Assembly: GCA_021234535.1 (NCBI GenBank)
Contig: CM037840.1
Coordinates: 20,090,302 to 20,154,301 of the forward strand
Reading direction: 5' to 3'
Origin: Stichopus chloronotus
Taxonomy: Eukaryota; Echinodermata; Holothuroidea; Aspidochirotida; Stichopodidae
Length of the DNA stretch: 64,000 bases
The notes under the pieces are model-generated. The model worked only from the letters and a program-made list of their open reading frames with translations. It did not search any database and was not told where the DNA came from. This document shows, one piece after another, positions 1-13,443 of the stretch. Position numbers and translations under genes: made by a program. The stretch's first letter is position 1. The number at the start of each line of letters is the position of its first letter.

Positions 1-20
1 AATACGGTATTAATTTACCT

Positions 21-34
21 CCCCCCCCCCCCCC
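21..34. repeat. poly-C tract (C14)
   Basis: An uninterrupted run of 14 C. It is one of about fourteen runs of nine or more C or G in the window. Confidence 0.95.
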
Positions 35-1361
35 ATACACATCTTATTATTTCGGTTATTACGCTGGCAAATTTATTCTCCCTTTCCTGCCTACCGAAGT
101 AAAAGGAGACGCATTGTTGCAAAGATGAAACTTTCATTATGAACTACGACAAAGGATTATTAACAACATTTATGTCAATTTAAATGAACACATTAAAGTG
201 TTCAAACCCTCATAACACTGCGAATTTTCTTATAAGAGTTTTACTTGGAAATGAAGAATTCATTTGCGGTAATGTACCATCATTTAGTTGAAATAGGAGG
301 GACTAACACGCAGAGACCATAGTGCAAATATTTACATTGAACCTTACCATCCATTAAATCAGTCTTACTATATTTGAGTGCTATAAGTTTGCATAGAAAC
401 ATGCACAGAGACTTAATTTTAAACTTTGTGCATCACCTCTTTTTATGTTTTCATTAAACTGATTTCTGAGACCGTTGGGCATTCTGAGAGATATCTTAGC
501 GTCACGCATTGCATAGTAAAGAATCCCTGTAATTATTCTGCTTTCCTCTGCAAAATTTGCTGATAATTTTGACATTTTCTCGGTACGTTACAAGCTTACC
601 AGATGTGACAAGGTTTCAATTTAAGATAGCATCATTAATGAGCAGTGTTTGGACTAGACATGTTTCATTTACTACAATATACTATTAATAATAAAGAGGA
701 TGTATATGACAGACCTAATGTGACCTATCCAATGTCTCTTTGTCTATATCCTCGCAAATTCGAGGTTTTTTATCTTCACGTTACTGTCAAATCACACACA
801 CAAACAAAAAAAAAAAAAGAAAATGCAATTTTGACTTCATAAACATGTTTACCACTTTCGATATTGCTTGGAATTACTCAAGCCTTCATATGAATTACTT
901 TAAACGGCCTTGGACTGCGTTAAAAGCCGTTACATCTCATTTTCCTTCTTTCTCTCAGGGGAGTGTTACCTCTGCATGTTGAATCATTTATATGCAACCT
1001 GGGAACAAATTAACGAAGGCAACACGCTCTAATTAACGAATGGTCTGTTGTTATTCTTCAAAGACGATAATAGGTCAAGAATAATTAATACAAAAAAAAA
1101 ATAAAGAGAAAAACTTTTAAATCCCTTTAGTTTGTTTGTTTGTGGTCCATCTCATAGCTTTGGTCAAGACATTTGTAATTTTCGTCCCCTTTCGTGTTTC
1201 CACACGCAATGCTTTCAACATACCCACCAAGCTGCTATTCTAACAGCGCCCTGTTTGTCAGCTGTTTACACCCAATCCAAACGTCTTGGACATTTGTCAA
1301 ACATGGAGCGTAGCCATATGCAAAAGACTCGATCTTTATTCATAAAACACAGATGCTTGTC

Positions 1362-1510
1362 AGTCAATCCTCACATGATATCATACATGATAAGGTTTCA
1401 TCGAAGGTACGAACCCTAACCATGATGGTATGTTTCGACATCACCTCATGTTCTGTCATGCAGTAAGGGTCTTCTAGAGAAATGATTTTAGCACATTATG
1501 TAAATTCTGT
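1362..1510 (+). repeat. dispersed repeat, copy 1 (inverted relative to copy 2)
   Basis: This stretch matches the reverse complement of 15060-15209 over about 150 bp. The longest identical block includes ATCCTCACATGATATCATAC, followed by shared blocks such as TTTCATCGAA, TAACCATGATG, CACCTCATGTTCT and TGATTTTAGCA. Identity is roughly 75-80 percent by eye. There is no conserved reading frame: copy 1 has stops where copy 2 is open. It is therefore probably a non-autonomous interspersed repeat. The family is unknown. Confidence 0.7.
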
Positions 1511-3754
1511 GCGGACTAGTTGGTTCGCTTGTGTACGGAGCGCTCACAAAGTCACAGCGAAGTGCTTGTTCACTGTTCACCCTGATTGGTTGTTCTCCCC
1601 GAAGAAATCATGAGTTAACATGAAATTTTACTGGCGTGAACTAAATGATCAAATCTGATTGGTTTTTAGAAACGGCCATAAAATTATGAAAAGCAAAGAT
1701 AGTTGGTAACAAATGTATAGGCAGGCTAGTATGAAGTAGAAATCGACGAGAGGGCGCAGTCAGCTCTGTACAAAGAAGCACGGTGCGTATGATACTACAT
1801 TACTAGGGTCTTAGCAAGATTATCCATGTCACGGCTTAATTTCAAATGATATTACCCACGTTTAGAGGGAAGACATCCTCATGGGAAACTGGAGAGGCAA
1901 AAACACAAGGACATATTATCACAAACTTCACGTCCCAACCTTGAGGAAACTTTTAAAGAAAAAGCTGAAATATTCTCAATAAGGAAAATAGCGGTACACA
2001 GCCTTCCTAATTATTGAGGTAATATATTCAGCATTGGAGAATTCGTACAAAACTTCCATCAACCACTTGCCCCCCCCCTTTCCCCTTATTACCGTTTAGT
2101 CATAGTTTTATTTCTCAGGTCAGTGCTACACTATTTAAAGAAGCAAAGAGCTTTGTTTGTATGTTTTGTTTATAAGGTCGTTGACAATACGCTTCGATTA
2201 CGCTAGAGGGTTCACGTCGGCACTGTCTAGGTAGGTGTGTACGGTCATACACTTACAGGGAGAAATTACACCTTTTTTCAAAATTTTATGTAAATTGCTA
2301 AATGAAATCGTAGGTTTGATTTACTGAGTATGGATAATTGTTACGTTATTGTAATTATGAGTGACGTAACTCCTCTATTCTCTTCTTTATTCCTTTATTC
2401 TCCTGCCTTTGCCTGGAATGAAAGCACTAGGATTTCATGTTCACGTCACCCATTAAATGTCAATGTAACACATTTGGACTGGCCGGACATAGAGGTCCAC
2501 AGACCTTTGTGGTATTGTTGTATTGTTTTCGTTTGTGTCGATACTGAATTTTCATGACGCATTTGTAAAACATGATAAAAAGGGGGGAAACGCTTCCCTG
2601 GTTACGATATTTTTAGCTAGTAGATGTAGTAAAGATATTGCAAGTGACGTTTTCTACCAGGTCATTAATCTTTCTGGACAACCCCCACCCCAATTAAAAA
2701 GAAAAAAGAAAGAAACTCCTACGCAAAGTAAACCCTCGAAGACTCAATTACGCAAAACGTTTTACGTATATACGCACTGATCAGCTGATGTAATTGTGTG
2801 GTCAACGTTCTTGTTAGCCTCTCCATATTCTTGTTAAATGTGTAAATGGCCTTATTAAGCAGATTTTTAACATTGGCGTGGATGAGAACGACCAATCACC
2901 TACAACCTTGTACGTCACATGTGCCTATCTATGCTGTTTAAAGATACGTAAGAAAGGCAAAATATCATGACGTCAATGAAACAATGCTATACTAACAACC
3001 TTGACAGGCTATTTTTTGACTCCCAATATTCTGATATTTCATTGAACAAATTGATGTGTCGGAATCGACAGAAATTTTCAAGAATTTCAGCAAACGTGAA
3101 TTCGAGTCTGGAAACACTCCTGTGTTACTACTTCACATGAAAATACCCATTAAATGCAGCATGGAAGTCATTTTAGTGCTAACACCGTACTGTGTAGAAC
3201 ACTTCTGTAAATAATTGTAGAAGTTCTATACAGAATAGACCTACTTTACACTTCATTTAGCGGAAGATTCACAAGAAATAAGTTAAGACTTTCTCTAAGG
3301 ATACATTTTCATTTTAGATTACTGAATTGAATTGGCGGTTAAATGTGATACCCTAGGGTCATGCACAAAAATCTGTTATTGTCATAGGGGCTACGTGGGT
3401 GGTAATTATTTCCACTTTCCCGACTGAACAGGATTGAACAGTCAATCGTAAGAGCAATATTCAAATTTATGCAAAATGACAGTCACATTTTGATGGACAG
3501 CAACAAAGATGTATTATTAAACACGATAACACATTTCAAAAAGCTGCTAGGGAACCACAACGAAAGACAGAATCTTAAAAGCAAAGCATACTTAAATTAA
3601 TTCTGAAACACATGATTTCGAATAGTAATGAAACGCCATATACCCCCTTAAATGCTAATTTTGCCTCTGGTGTACTGCATAAGTACTCCGTTCATCCATC
3701 TATTCACTTTCTTCAAATTAAAATAACTCATTTGTGTTACAGAGCGAAAGTCAA

Positions 3755-3760
3755 ATATAT

Positions 3761-3791
<31 letters not shown>
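3755..3791. repeat. TA microsatellite
   Basis: An almost pure alternating TA run with one GA interruption. Overlapping short open frames rich in Tyr-Ile are artefacts of this run. Confidence 0.9.
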
Positions 3792-3794
<3 letters not shown>

Positions 3795-5862
3795 TGGTAT
3801 ACAGACTGATATATAGACTGAAATATACTGATATTTGAGGACACAGAATGATAGACTGCTCAAAATAGGCATAAAAGGTGGCCTTCTTTACAGGTAATAA
3901 GTTTCTCACAGACAAAATTCAGTCATTTGTTACTCATGAATAATTTGTTCAACCAAACTAACAATTCAAATGATGCATCTTCAGGGACTAATTATGTTTT
4001 ATTTTCAAGATGAAGCTGTTGCAGGTGTTCATTGATGAGCCTGAATGGTTTAACAATGATTAAAGCTTTTTCTTGAATGCCATGTTGGTGTGTTGTACAC
4101 ACCTAATTTCCCTTGAAATAAAAATAATCTTTAATCAACGCTTCTTCTCCACTTTGTATTTTTGTTTTTGTATCCGGAAATGTAAGCGTAGTCTCTCAGT
4201 CGTCAAATTGACCAGATGGCTCTAGATGTTGGCATGGAAACCAATTGACCACACGAAGAGACTGAAAGAATAGTTCAGGCTAAAATTATCTTGAAATAAA
4301 TATAAAAGAACAACACGAACTGAGAATTTTGGTGAAATTTGACACCGATGAATGGCATACCAGATATCGAGTGGTAATATTAGTACATTTTAAATAAGTG
4401 CACATTTGCAGATAGTGCAGATATTGTGATATCACCCTTGCATAGAATTTTTCAAGGGGTCATATCGGTATGTTTTATTCACTCAAGTGTAACTGGATTG
4501 TTTACTAGCTGTTCACCACATAGACGTGCAAGCTAGTCACGTGTGCATTTCAAAATCCAACTAATCGCCAAAAATGTAAAACAAAACAAAATACTTCTTG
4601 TCAATTTTCAGGAAAGGCATATCGTAGTTACGAGCTTGAAGTCAAATTTTCGTCTTGACTCGGGAAATAAATTTCGTCCAGTACTATATTACATTGAAAT
4701 TGAGCCCAACGTTTGTCAGGACAACTTTGGTCCTATTCCGATGCATCAGAACAGATAATCGACGTACAGTATCCTAACAGGCTAATGAGACCTGAAGCTT
4801 TTATCTTAACCTTTTAGAAACCTTAACCTCTAAGGCACCCGACATACTTAACGTCTCTATATCTATTTGTACAGTGGAATTTGCACACGACGTTAATCAT
4901 ACTATCGACTTCCCGTGAAACATTCACTCATTTTTTTGAGTTGTCTGTAGTTAAATTTACATTTGTCTACCTCTTTTTGGTGACTTTCTCGAAAGTACCC
5001 AATTAATGCTGACCAATCAAATCAATTATTTCGACTGGTAAACTACACAAGTTTCCGCTTTTAACAGACGATCGATGGACGTACAACATGTTTACATGAG
5101 AGGTTGCTGATTCTACTGAAATGATCCGTCTATAATGACACAGAGACAGCCTGAAATAATTCAGTTTTTTTCATTTAACAGTTTTTCTTTTTAAAACCAC
5201 ATTTTTCAGAATAAAGAATGACTAAGAATTTTGCTTTCTTCAATGACACCTAAAATTCCGAAAACTTCCTAGCAAACATGTAATAAACATTCAAGATTTT
5301 GACTTCAGACGTAAAGCGTTACTATTGTCACGTGATTGGACAGCAACATTCGGTAAAAGCATTTGCGGAGAGCACATTATCCTATGATATTGAATATTTC
5401 ATTTTGTTGGATATCCAATGATAGTTGAAAATTTGAAAATTTCTGCGAGAAATTATAAGGAAACCCCGTGAGAACGGATGATGTGTTAAGATCCAGGTTA
5501 TTGATGTATTCCACAGAAAAATGAAAAGTAGAAGCAATTGCCATATAAGGGCAAAGAATAAACCTCTGTTTGGTTAAAAATTAGGCCCCATGCAACGATG
5601 CAGTATACTGTAAACATCTCTTCGATTTGCTTTACTTTGCTGTTCTAATGGACAAAAAGCTCCCCATCAACTTCTTGAATTTAAATGCCAATATTTCATC
5701 TTTTTTAGATAAAATATAAGTACCCATGAACCAGACAATACAAACTTTTTTCATATTTTGTCTACAAATTTCGCCCCTGTAAAATGTCACATTGTTGTTA
5801 AAGAGATAGTCGTTTAGCTTTAGGTTCATTTCATCAGCCAAGGAATCTATGCACCAGGTTGG

Positions 5863-5892
5863 TATGTGTGTGTGTGTGTGCATGTGTGTGTG
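5863..5892. repeat. GT microsatellite
   Basis: A GT dinucleotide run interrupted by a CA step. Confidence 0.85.
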
Positions 5893-5929
5893 ACAGTTGC
5901 TTGGGTACGCCTGACTCAATAAGGGAAAT

Positions 5930-6720
5930 TCGGATGAGAGTCAAGTGAAGCTTGGTATGTGGATCTGCCATGTTGAGAAGGTGTGTCCCGTTGTTTTTGG
6001 TGGAGGCAAAAGGTCATCTGGGGGCATGAAGCCAAAACTCTGAAAACCTTTCTATGTAATATCTCAAGGTTGACAGCTTGGTACTAGGTTGAAGTTGTGT
6101 CATATAACTATTATAGTAGTGGTACATTCAGGTTGTTCAGGAGTATTGGGTTCAAGGTATGAAATGCGCCATTTTATAGCATGTTGCAAAATGCTCCTCC
6201 TACAGTTTGTATGTTACAGTATATGCCAAGGTTGTGTCATATCTTTACTATGGTAGTTCTTTCTGGATGTTTGGTAGGTATGGGTCCAGGGGCCCATGGT
6301 ACTAAGCTGACAATGTATTGCATTACTAATATGGTAGTGGTACCTTTGGGGTATTAGAAAGTTCCTGGTGGAAGGTCCCTGTGGACATTTTATGAAATCA
6401 TGCAAAATTCGTCTTCCCTTTCAGATTGTATGTAACACTAGTGACGGTTGGTTACATTAACAGTACTGTGGAAGTGGTTCCATCTGGCTGTTTGCCATGT
6501 TTGGGGTGCAATGTCCTAAATGGGTCATATGGGCCATTTTATAAAATCATGAAATTTGTTTCTTTTTGTACAGATTTTATGTTCCAAAAGTGGAAGAACG
6601 TCTGTCACATTAGCACTAGGGTAACTGTGGGATGGTCAGGATATGAGGGTTCATGGTCAGATGTAGGCCATATGGGCTACTGTACAAGATAATGCAAAAT
6701 AGTCCTTCTCCTTCATAATT
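5930..6720. repeat. diverged tandem repeat, unit about 145-215 bp
   Basis: The block around CATTTTAT(A/G)-A-ATCATG-AAA recurs at 6170, 6386 and 6535, and a related block occurs near 6674. The spacing is 216, 149 and about 140 bp. Between these blocks are shared words such as GTATGTTACA/GTATGTAACA, a GTAGTGGTAC/GTGGAAGTGGTTCC motif and GGGCCAT. The copies are strongly diverged, so this looks like an old satellite-type or transposon-derived array. No protein reading frame spans it. Confidence 0.65.
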
Positions 6721-6908
6721 TACATTATACACCGTGCAACTACGCAAAAAACCACAGTGCCCTTGGGCTCTTATTTTCTTTACTTTTCGGAATTTCAATC
6801 TTTGCAGCCAAACGTCATTAAGAAAGTCACTCAACTGCTTTAGCAGTATTTGTGAGTACCTGTATGTATTGCACAAAGAAAAAAAAACCGACTAGAAGAG
6901 ATAGGATT

Positions 6909-6983
6909 ATGCTATGTAACTCTATGCTATGTAACTCTATGCTATGTAACTCTATGCTATGTAACTCTATGCTATGTAACTCT
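6909..6983. repeat. 15-bp tandem repeat, five copies
   Basis: Five near-perfect copies of ATGCTATGTAACTCT in direct tandem. Because the unit is 15 bp it stays open in several frames and produces repetitive open frames on both strands, which I do not regard as genes. Confidence 0.95.
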
Positions 6984-8404
6984 CGAATATTTGGTCGATA
7001 TCTATACTTAGCACAAATGAGACTATGTGATTGCAAAACAGAGTCGTGTCATTTTGTAGCAAATGACGAAACGCCGTCATCTCTGATTAAAAACTGCTTC
7101 AAAGGTTATGAATCTTCAATCGATTTTTTTTTTCTCATAACACCAAAGGAAACATTAAAGTAACTATACTGTATTTGATGTGGCACCGCAGTATCTTTGA
7201 ATTGAAGAGTATGTAAACAGAATTTGTTTATCTTTGTCAAGTGTTTTGTCCAACCTCAATAGGTTGTTTTTCGTCTTACGTTGAGTAGTCTGTTTTTAAT
7301 AACATAACAAAGATTCTGCTGGTATATTTAAGTACCGTGAATTTGAGGGCCTACCAGTAAAGTGTCTTACGTACGTCAGAATTCCTTTAAGAATTTCAAC
7401 GAATTCCGTGCAGATCGATTTACTTGCCGAATGATTCTATATTTTTGGCTCTTACCAGAGTAACAAATTGGTCGCCACAAATTGGAGGAGAGAAGTTTAT
7501 TACTACGACAGGTGTTGAAAACAGACAAAAATGTGGTTTAATACGTAACGTATTTCAACAGGAATCAATATAATCGATTTATGGCGGCAGGAAGCAAAGG
7601 CCGAGTTCATAAGTGGGTCGAAATCGGTTGTAACTGGTACCCGGCGGATGACGTGGCTAGCGTCATTACAACAATAACAAAAAATAAAGAGATTGTTGGG
7701 GTTTACTCTCCGTTTTTCACTGAAACCGATTGTTTTGTTTAATAACAAAACATTTTATGTCAGGTTGATATTATAAGTCGATGTTGGCATGAAATTATTT
7801 TGAGTGATTTATTACCCTGGTAATTTAAAAACGACTGCTATAGGTCTACTTTGCAGTAGCCACTTAATGGTAAGGTGTCAGGTATGAAGTGGATACATTT
7901 ACTTGATTGGCTGTTGTTTGTAATAATAGAGTGAACGCCCTCTAAAGTTGAGAAACTAAATCACCTCTACACGTGACAATCTTAGGTCAACCCCAGTCGA
8001 GACATCCTCAACTTCCACCGCTCTCATTCCGTTTAACGTTAACATTAGGAAAATGTTATGTATCCAAGTGAGCTCTGATAACAGACATCAGTCATCACAT
8101 CCATGTTACAAAAAAAAAAAATGAGGAAGAGTAGGCCTATACCAATCACTGACTTTAATTTTGTTGCTTTGGTGTAACTAACGACAGTTCTGACGTAACT
8201 ATTGTGACTTACCTTATATATAGCATGGTATGATGTATAATGAACTGGTTATTGCCTTATTTAGTGACATTACAGTCAACAGTTGTCCATGCAACAAGAA
8301 TGCTAATCCAGCAAATAGTACTAATAACCAAGAAGTCCAAGCTAGGGAAGAAGTACTAGCATTTCTGAATTCTTCTGTTAAATTCTCCTAGACAGTGTCC
8401 ATAG

Positions 8405-8607
8405 ATCGCTAGGGAAGGGAATGATTAGGCGGAATTTCAAAGTTCGTCATAAGGATATTGTTGTTAGGCTCTAGAAGCAGTTGGTCAGAATCCCATCTGG
8501 AACTTGTTGTGCAAGCATGGGATCCCCATTTTTCAAACGACAAACATATTTTGAACAAAAAAGTTCAGAAAAGAGCTGCAAGGCTGATAACCATGTCAGC
8601 GGGATAA
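8405..8607 (+). mobile_element. degraded non-LTR retrotransposon (LINE) reverse-transcriptase fragment
   Basis: Reading the plus strand gives GMIRRNFKVRHKDIVVRL, a stop codon, then KQLVR. After a one-base frameshift it continues with SHLELVVQAWDPHFSND and then VQKRAARLIT. This order (GMIRRNF, then LVRxHLEYxVQAWxPH, then a basic VQ(K/R)RAAR block) is the well-known end of the reverse-transcriptase domain of CR1/Jockey-like non-LTR elements. The stop codon and frameshift show that it is dead. No endonuclease domain or poly-A tail could be recognised around it, so it is a truncated relic. Confidence 0.75.
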
Positions 8608-9154
8608 ATATAACTCTATTGAGCTATATTTTCCGAAAATAGTGAACTGTTTCCAATTGCCTTTTCAGACAAAATTTTACCACACCCTTGACAAAAACAA
8701 AAAAAAAGTAGGTAAGTTATGCTCATGAAATTACTCTTTTCGTTCGCAGTGTTGCCATAGTGATGGGAATAAAAGCCGATTTTAAGTTAATGTCCACAGA
8801 CAAGAGTTGACCAGAAGTTACAATAGACGAATCGGTGTTTATTTCACTTTTTCACAATTACTGTATAAAATCACCACCGGGTGAAATAGCAAAATGTCAT
8901 TCATTTGCTGAAGTCTTTGGACCTATTACAGACCTGCTGCATGCTGTTGTTGTAAGTAAAGAGTAAACATTTGACTTATAGTAATCTTCTCTGACATTAT
9001 TTTTTATTTTTTGACACCGCACCACAATTTGCTGCCCAGTCTTAGATGTGCAGTGACGAGCTCAGGAAACCCAATCATCTGCCAGTAATATGACAATACT
9101 TAAAAATGGCGGTTTCCTTGAGAAATGAAGCAAGTCTAAGAATCCCAGTCTGGA

Positions 9155-9167
9155 GGGGGGGGGGGGG
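9155..9167. repeat. poly-G tract (G13)
   Basis: A run of 13 G within a purine-rich stretch. Confidence 0.95.
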
Positions 9168-9846
9168 AGGGAGTGCAACGGGACCATTCCCAAAGGTGGG
9201 CAAAATATATTGTTTTGCTGAATAATTAAGGAATAAACTGTTGTTTTTAAAAGGAAACTATGCAATCGTACTCTTTTAATTGTTGCATCAAATCGCATCG
9301 CCGGGTAAATGTAGCCGTTGTGCAATGTCAGCATTCCTTTTGTTAAGCCCATGTATGTTGTCTCTTGATTGTTTAATTACGATGTTTCACATTGCTAAGT
9401 GATATCAATCTTCAAAAAAAGCAACACATGCTTCCGAAGTAATTTTTTCGTGGGTATATGAAATTCTAAATTCCAAATGAAATGAAGGTTAAGTAAACAA
9501 ACCCATGACAAAGAATAACATAAATCACATCATATGAGTCCTTCCCTACTGTATGTTTATCCATGATGCAATTGTAAAACAGGAATTTGTTTGTAAAACG
9601 ATGTAAATTTGAGGAATTCAATGAAAATTGTGGCACTTGTCAGCATTTTAGAGACCATTTATTTGATCAATACTCCAAAACGTGTTTTTCATGTCACATG
9701 TACTGTAAGTAAAACATAATAAAGCGTCGTAATTCATACTGAGACTTATAGTGGAGATGTACGTCGCTCACCTGTAACCTATTCCACGTGTATCAAAACT
9801 AGTGGTTAAACCGTTCCTAGACAACTATGTCCTTCTTATATTAATT

Positions 9847-9929
9847 CCCCCCCCCCTCTTTCTCACAACCTACTATCAACCTGGTTTACCCAACACCTTC
9901 CTCTCTCCATCAACCCCACCCCCCCCCCC
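9847..9929. repeat. pyrimidine-rich region with C10 and C11 tracts
   Basis: Two long C runs (9847-9856 and 9919-9929) sit in a C/T-rich stretch of about 100 bp. Confidence 0.85.
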
Positions 9930-10725
9930 TCCCTCGCGTTTCGATGAGGAAAAAATCAGTCTGTGAAGGGAAGCACTTGACGTAAACTTTGGTGTTGTTT
10001 CATTGTTGGTTCCAAAGTAACAGAACTGTGCCGATTGGCGACTGTGTGACTGTCCCTCCCAAAAGCAAAATGAAACAGCTGAATAGTGACAAAGTCATAT
10101 ACAAACCTACTTCCGTATGCATTGAACGTTGCAGTTTTTAGTTCAAGTGGCTAGTTTCTCATCGTCTGGGTATATCAGTACCGTGAGGAGAAAACTCTCA
10201 ACTTGAAGAACTCCGGGTGGATGATGGTTAATATCACTCGTGAAATGACACCAATCATTTGAATACCTTCAGCTATTCGAGGGTCTTCAAGTGACTCATT
10301 TAAGCTACAAATCCATTAACAATTTCTCTTTTAGTAGGTCAATAGTAGACACGCCCGAACGTTTATCACTTGAATGGTGAATAAAGCGCTTGAAGTGCAT
10401 GCGGGGTTTTGTTACTCAGGTCACAATTCCGCGAAAAACGCCACAAAGGTACGCGCATGAATTCGCTTTGCAATTTGTGAGTGCAAACTTTTACGTCTTC
10501 GTTTTTTTCTCTAGTCTTATTTTTAGTCAGCTTAACAACCTTCCTAGTAATTTGCACGCAGTCAGTATGCCCAATGGTATTTATTTCAAACCTAGTTATT
10601 CCTAGAGACACTTTTGTTTTTATTCTCTATTGTTTATGCCTTTGTCTTAACTTGCAAAAATTGATAGTAAAATCAGAAAAATCCAAATGATTAATAGACT
10701 TTCCTTTAAAACAATTTCAAGTTTT

Positions 10726-10746
10726 AAATGACATTTAATGTCATTT
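10726..10746. repeat. short perfect inverted repeat
   Basis: Ten-base arms AAATGACATT and AATGTCATTT are separated by one base. A further copy of the right arm follows within 20 bp. It is AT-rich, and its function is unknown. Confidence 0.7.
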
Positions 10747-11732
10747 AATTTAATGTCATTTACATAAAATAGTACTGGTATAGAATTAAATGATAATATT
10801 GACTGATTATTATTTCAGTGAAATTAAATTGAAATGAAATAATCCATGTTACAAAAAAGACCCACATTTTTGCGCGAATATATAGAAATTCTGAGCTAGA
10901 TTACATGTTTTACACTCTGTATCACATTGATAAAATAATCGCATTTGTGGATATATTTACAGTTATGTAAATCTCTCTTTACACTTCCTGTCAGTGGTCA
11001 CATTCGGGCATTACAATATCTGTTGCTTTAATAAATTACTCGGCACGAATACTAGTCTTCATTCAAAGGCTATATACCAAAATGTCAAAATAGCGGATAA
11101 TTTGAAAAAAAAGAGAGACTTTTACCAGAATAAAAACAATGTTATCCTATTTCCAATTTTTATTGCAATATTGATTACTCTTTGTACTGTTATAACCGAG
11201 TTTACCTCTTGGAATGATTCATTGGAGGAAAAAGAGTAATTTACTGACATCAGTATTAGATAAATGATGAATGATGCTATTATAAGCTTCTTATGATGGT
11301 TTTCCCTCACTTCTATTTGGCAATGTGCCACAGATCAAGGGGTACCTGCCCCCTTTGAGTTTGTTAAATAGAATGACCACAATTTATTTTTACTCTACTT
11401 CTTCCCAAGCAATGCAATATGTATATGTCTCACGTATATTTATTCACAACACTGGAATATTATGACTACGTTTAATATATGCCAGGTAGGTTAAACATTA
11501 AGCCAGTAGCAGTCACGGTCGCAAAGTTGTTTCCGCGGGTTAATCTCGTCAAACTCAGTGTTGTACGCCGCCTCATTACTCGAGCTATCCCGTGGAAATG
11601 ATAAATGTTCGATCGAAAAGGTTGTTACTATCCGAAAGGTTGTTACTATCAGAAATATAATGAAAACAAAAAAAAATTAATGGATGCTTTACCATCGATC
11701 AAGGAAAGGAGGTGGGTGAGATCTGGAGGAAT

Positions 11733-11746
11733 GGGGGGGGGGGGGG
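11733..11746. repeat. poly-G tract (G14)
   Basis: A run of 14 G in a purine-rich context. Confidence 0.95.
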
Positions 11747-13430
11747 CGGTTGGCTCAGTGTTTCATCACGTCTTTGATGACTGTGTTGCACGGCGTCTGG
11801 TTAAGTTCTCACTTATACTTATTACTAGTGGGTTCCAAATACGACGATTAACAAACTCTTTACATTCGTATATAACAACGCGACGACGAATCCCCTTTCG
11901 AAAATGTCTCCCGCTGTAATTTTGAAGAGCTGTGTTGTAGACCACTGAATGATCTCCAGAGAGGCTTACAGTTCACAGTACGCAATTCTTTCATAAGCTT
12001 ATCGTGGGATTAACAGAGGCTGGTGAGGTAACTTAATAGACGCTCTTACTCTCTGCAGACTTCCATTGTTTTCTGCTTTTTTGTTTGAATAATTTATTAC
12101 CCCCATAAACAGAAATCACCGCACCGATTCCCTGCTAGGACTTAAATTGGATTAGTCGTCCAAAGGATCTTCATATTTCCCACTAATTCTTCAAATGCAT
12201 AATTTATTTGAAGTTACCAATCTTCAATCCTCCGCAGTCTTTTCAATGTCTTTTTTACTAGTGCTTTGGTAATTCTGTTCGCAACTTGCTGTCATTTTCT
12301 TGTTGGTTTTGACAATCTGGTTACAGGCGGAGAAATATTATGTTGAAACTATTAAGCAAGAAACTGGTCAATCCCATTTCATAGCTGCACAGGCGTATTT
12401 TTTGCGTAGGAGGTTGCTTGCGGGTGTCGTTAACACGCTTGAAGTGTTGAAAGCAGGGTATTGTGCTTGCTCTTCTGTTGTTACCATGGAGATCACGGAA
12501 GGCGGCAGAAAACTTCACGTACGCAATTGCCTGCGCAATGTGTGCGCTGTATTAGGTGTTACGCCATTTGCACTTCGTAGCAAAAATAATTTACGTTTCA
12601 AAGGTTATCAGTTTTTAGGTTCAGATTAAAAACAACTGAACCACGAATGTTGAGATCAAAAGTTGTTGTCAGTACACTCTTTATATGACACAAATAGTTA
12701 TTTGGCTATGAAAAACATTGAAGTTAAATCTATATTAATATAGTTTCGTCTAGGTTACTTTTTGTGGATGAGGAAGCTGTTAATAACAGTTCCTCGTGAG
12801 GATAAAGTAGTTTGTTTGTAAACTTACATTCCCCTGATTATTATTATTACTATTATTTCAGTAAAAGATTGATATATATAAAATAGATACAACAATCAAT
12901 ACTTGAAAGAATGATAGATATTTAAACAGATATTTACAAAATTATATTGGAATCTTGTCTTACATCATATGTAGGTCAATAATAACGGTGGCTTAAGTTC
13001 TTTATTGTTCAATTGTTTGCTTTGAATTGAGCAATTCAATACGCGTTCTGTTACAACTATAATATAGACTCAGTTAATAGTGTTACGTAGGTGAAATACT
13101 CAAGTTTGATTGCTGTCCTGTGAAGGGCAAATTTACGGCTGAAAATTTTGCTTAGATTTTTCGGGGAATTGCCGGTTGTAAAATTGTACTATATTTCGTT
13201 TGTTTGACTTATAAATAACAGCTCGTTGCGGTTTTATCCAATCTTGCAGTCCTGCACGGAAAGCTGACTCTGATAAAGCAAAAATTTTATAATAGCTATA
13301 GAAAAGTCAGCGTTGTAATGTTGACGTTTTTCTGCCTGATTGACAAATTGAAGCCCGGTTTATCACGCCACATACGAAAGTGAGTTTATTGACCGTTGTA
13401 GTGCCAGGCTGTTACAGGTTAGGAAAGAGA

Positions 13431-13443
13431 GGGGGGGGGGGGG
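13431..13443. repeat. poly-G tract (G13)
   Basis: A run of 13 G after a GAAAGAGA purine stretch. Confidence 0.95.

Noticed and set aside
6827..7163. Repetitive open frames on both strands around 6.9 kb
   Set aside because: They arise from the 15-bp tandem repeat, whose length is a multiple of three.
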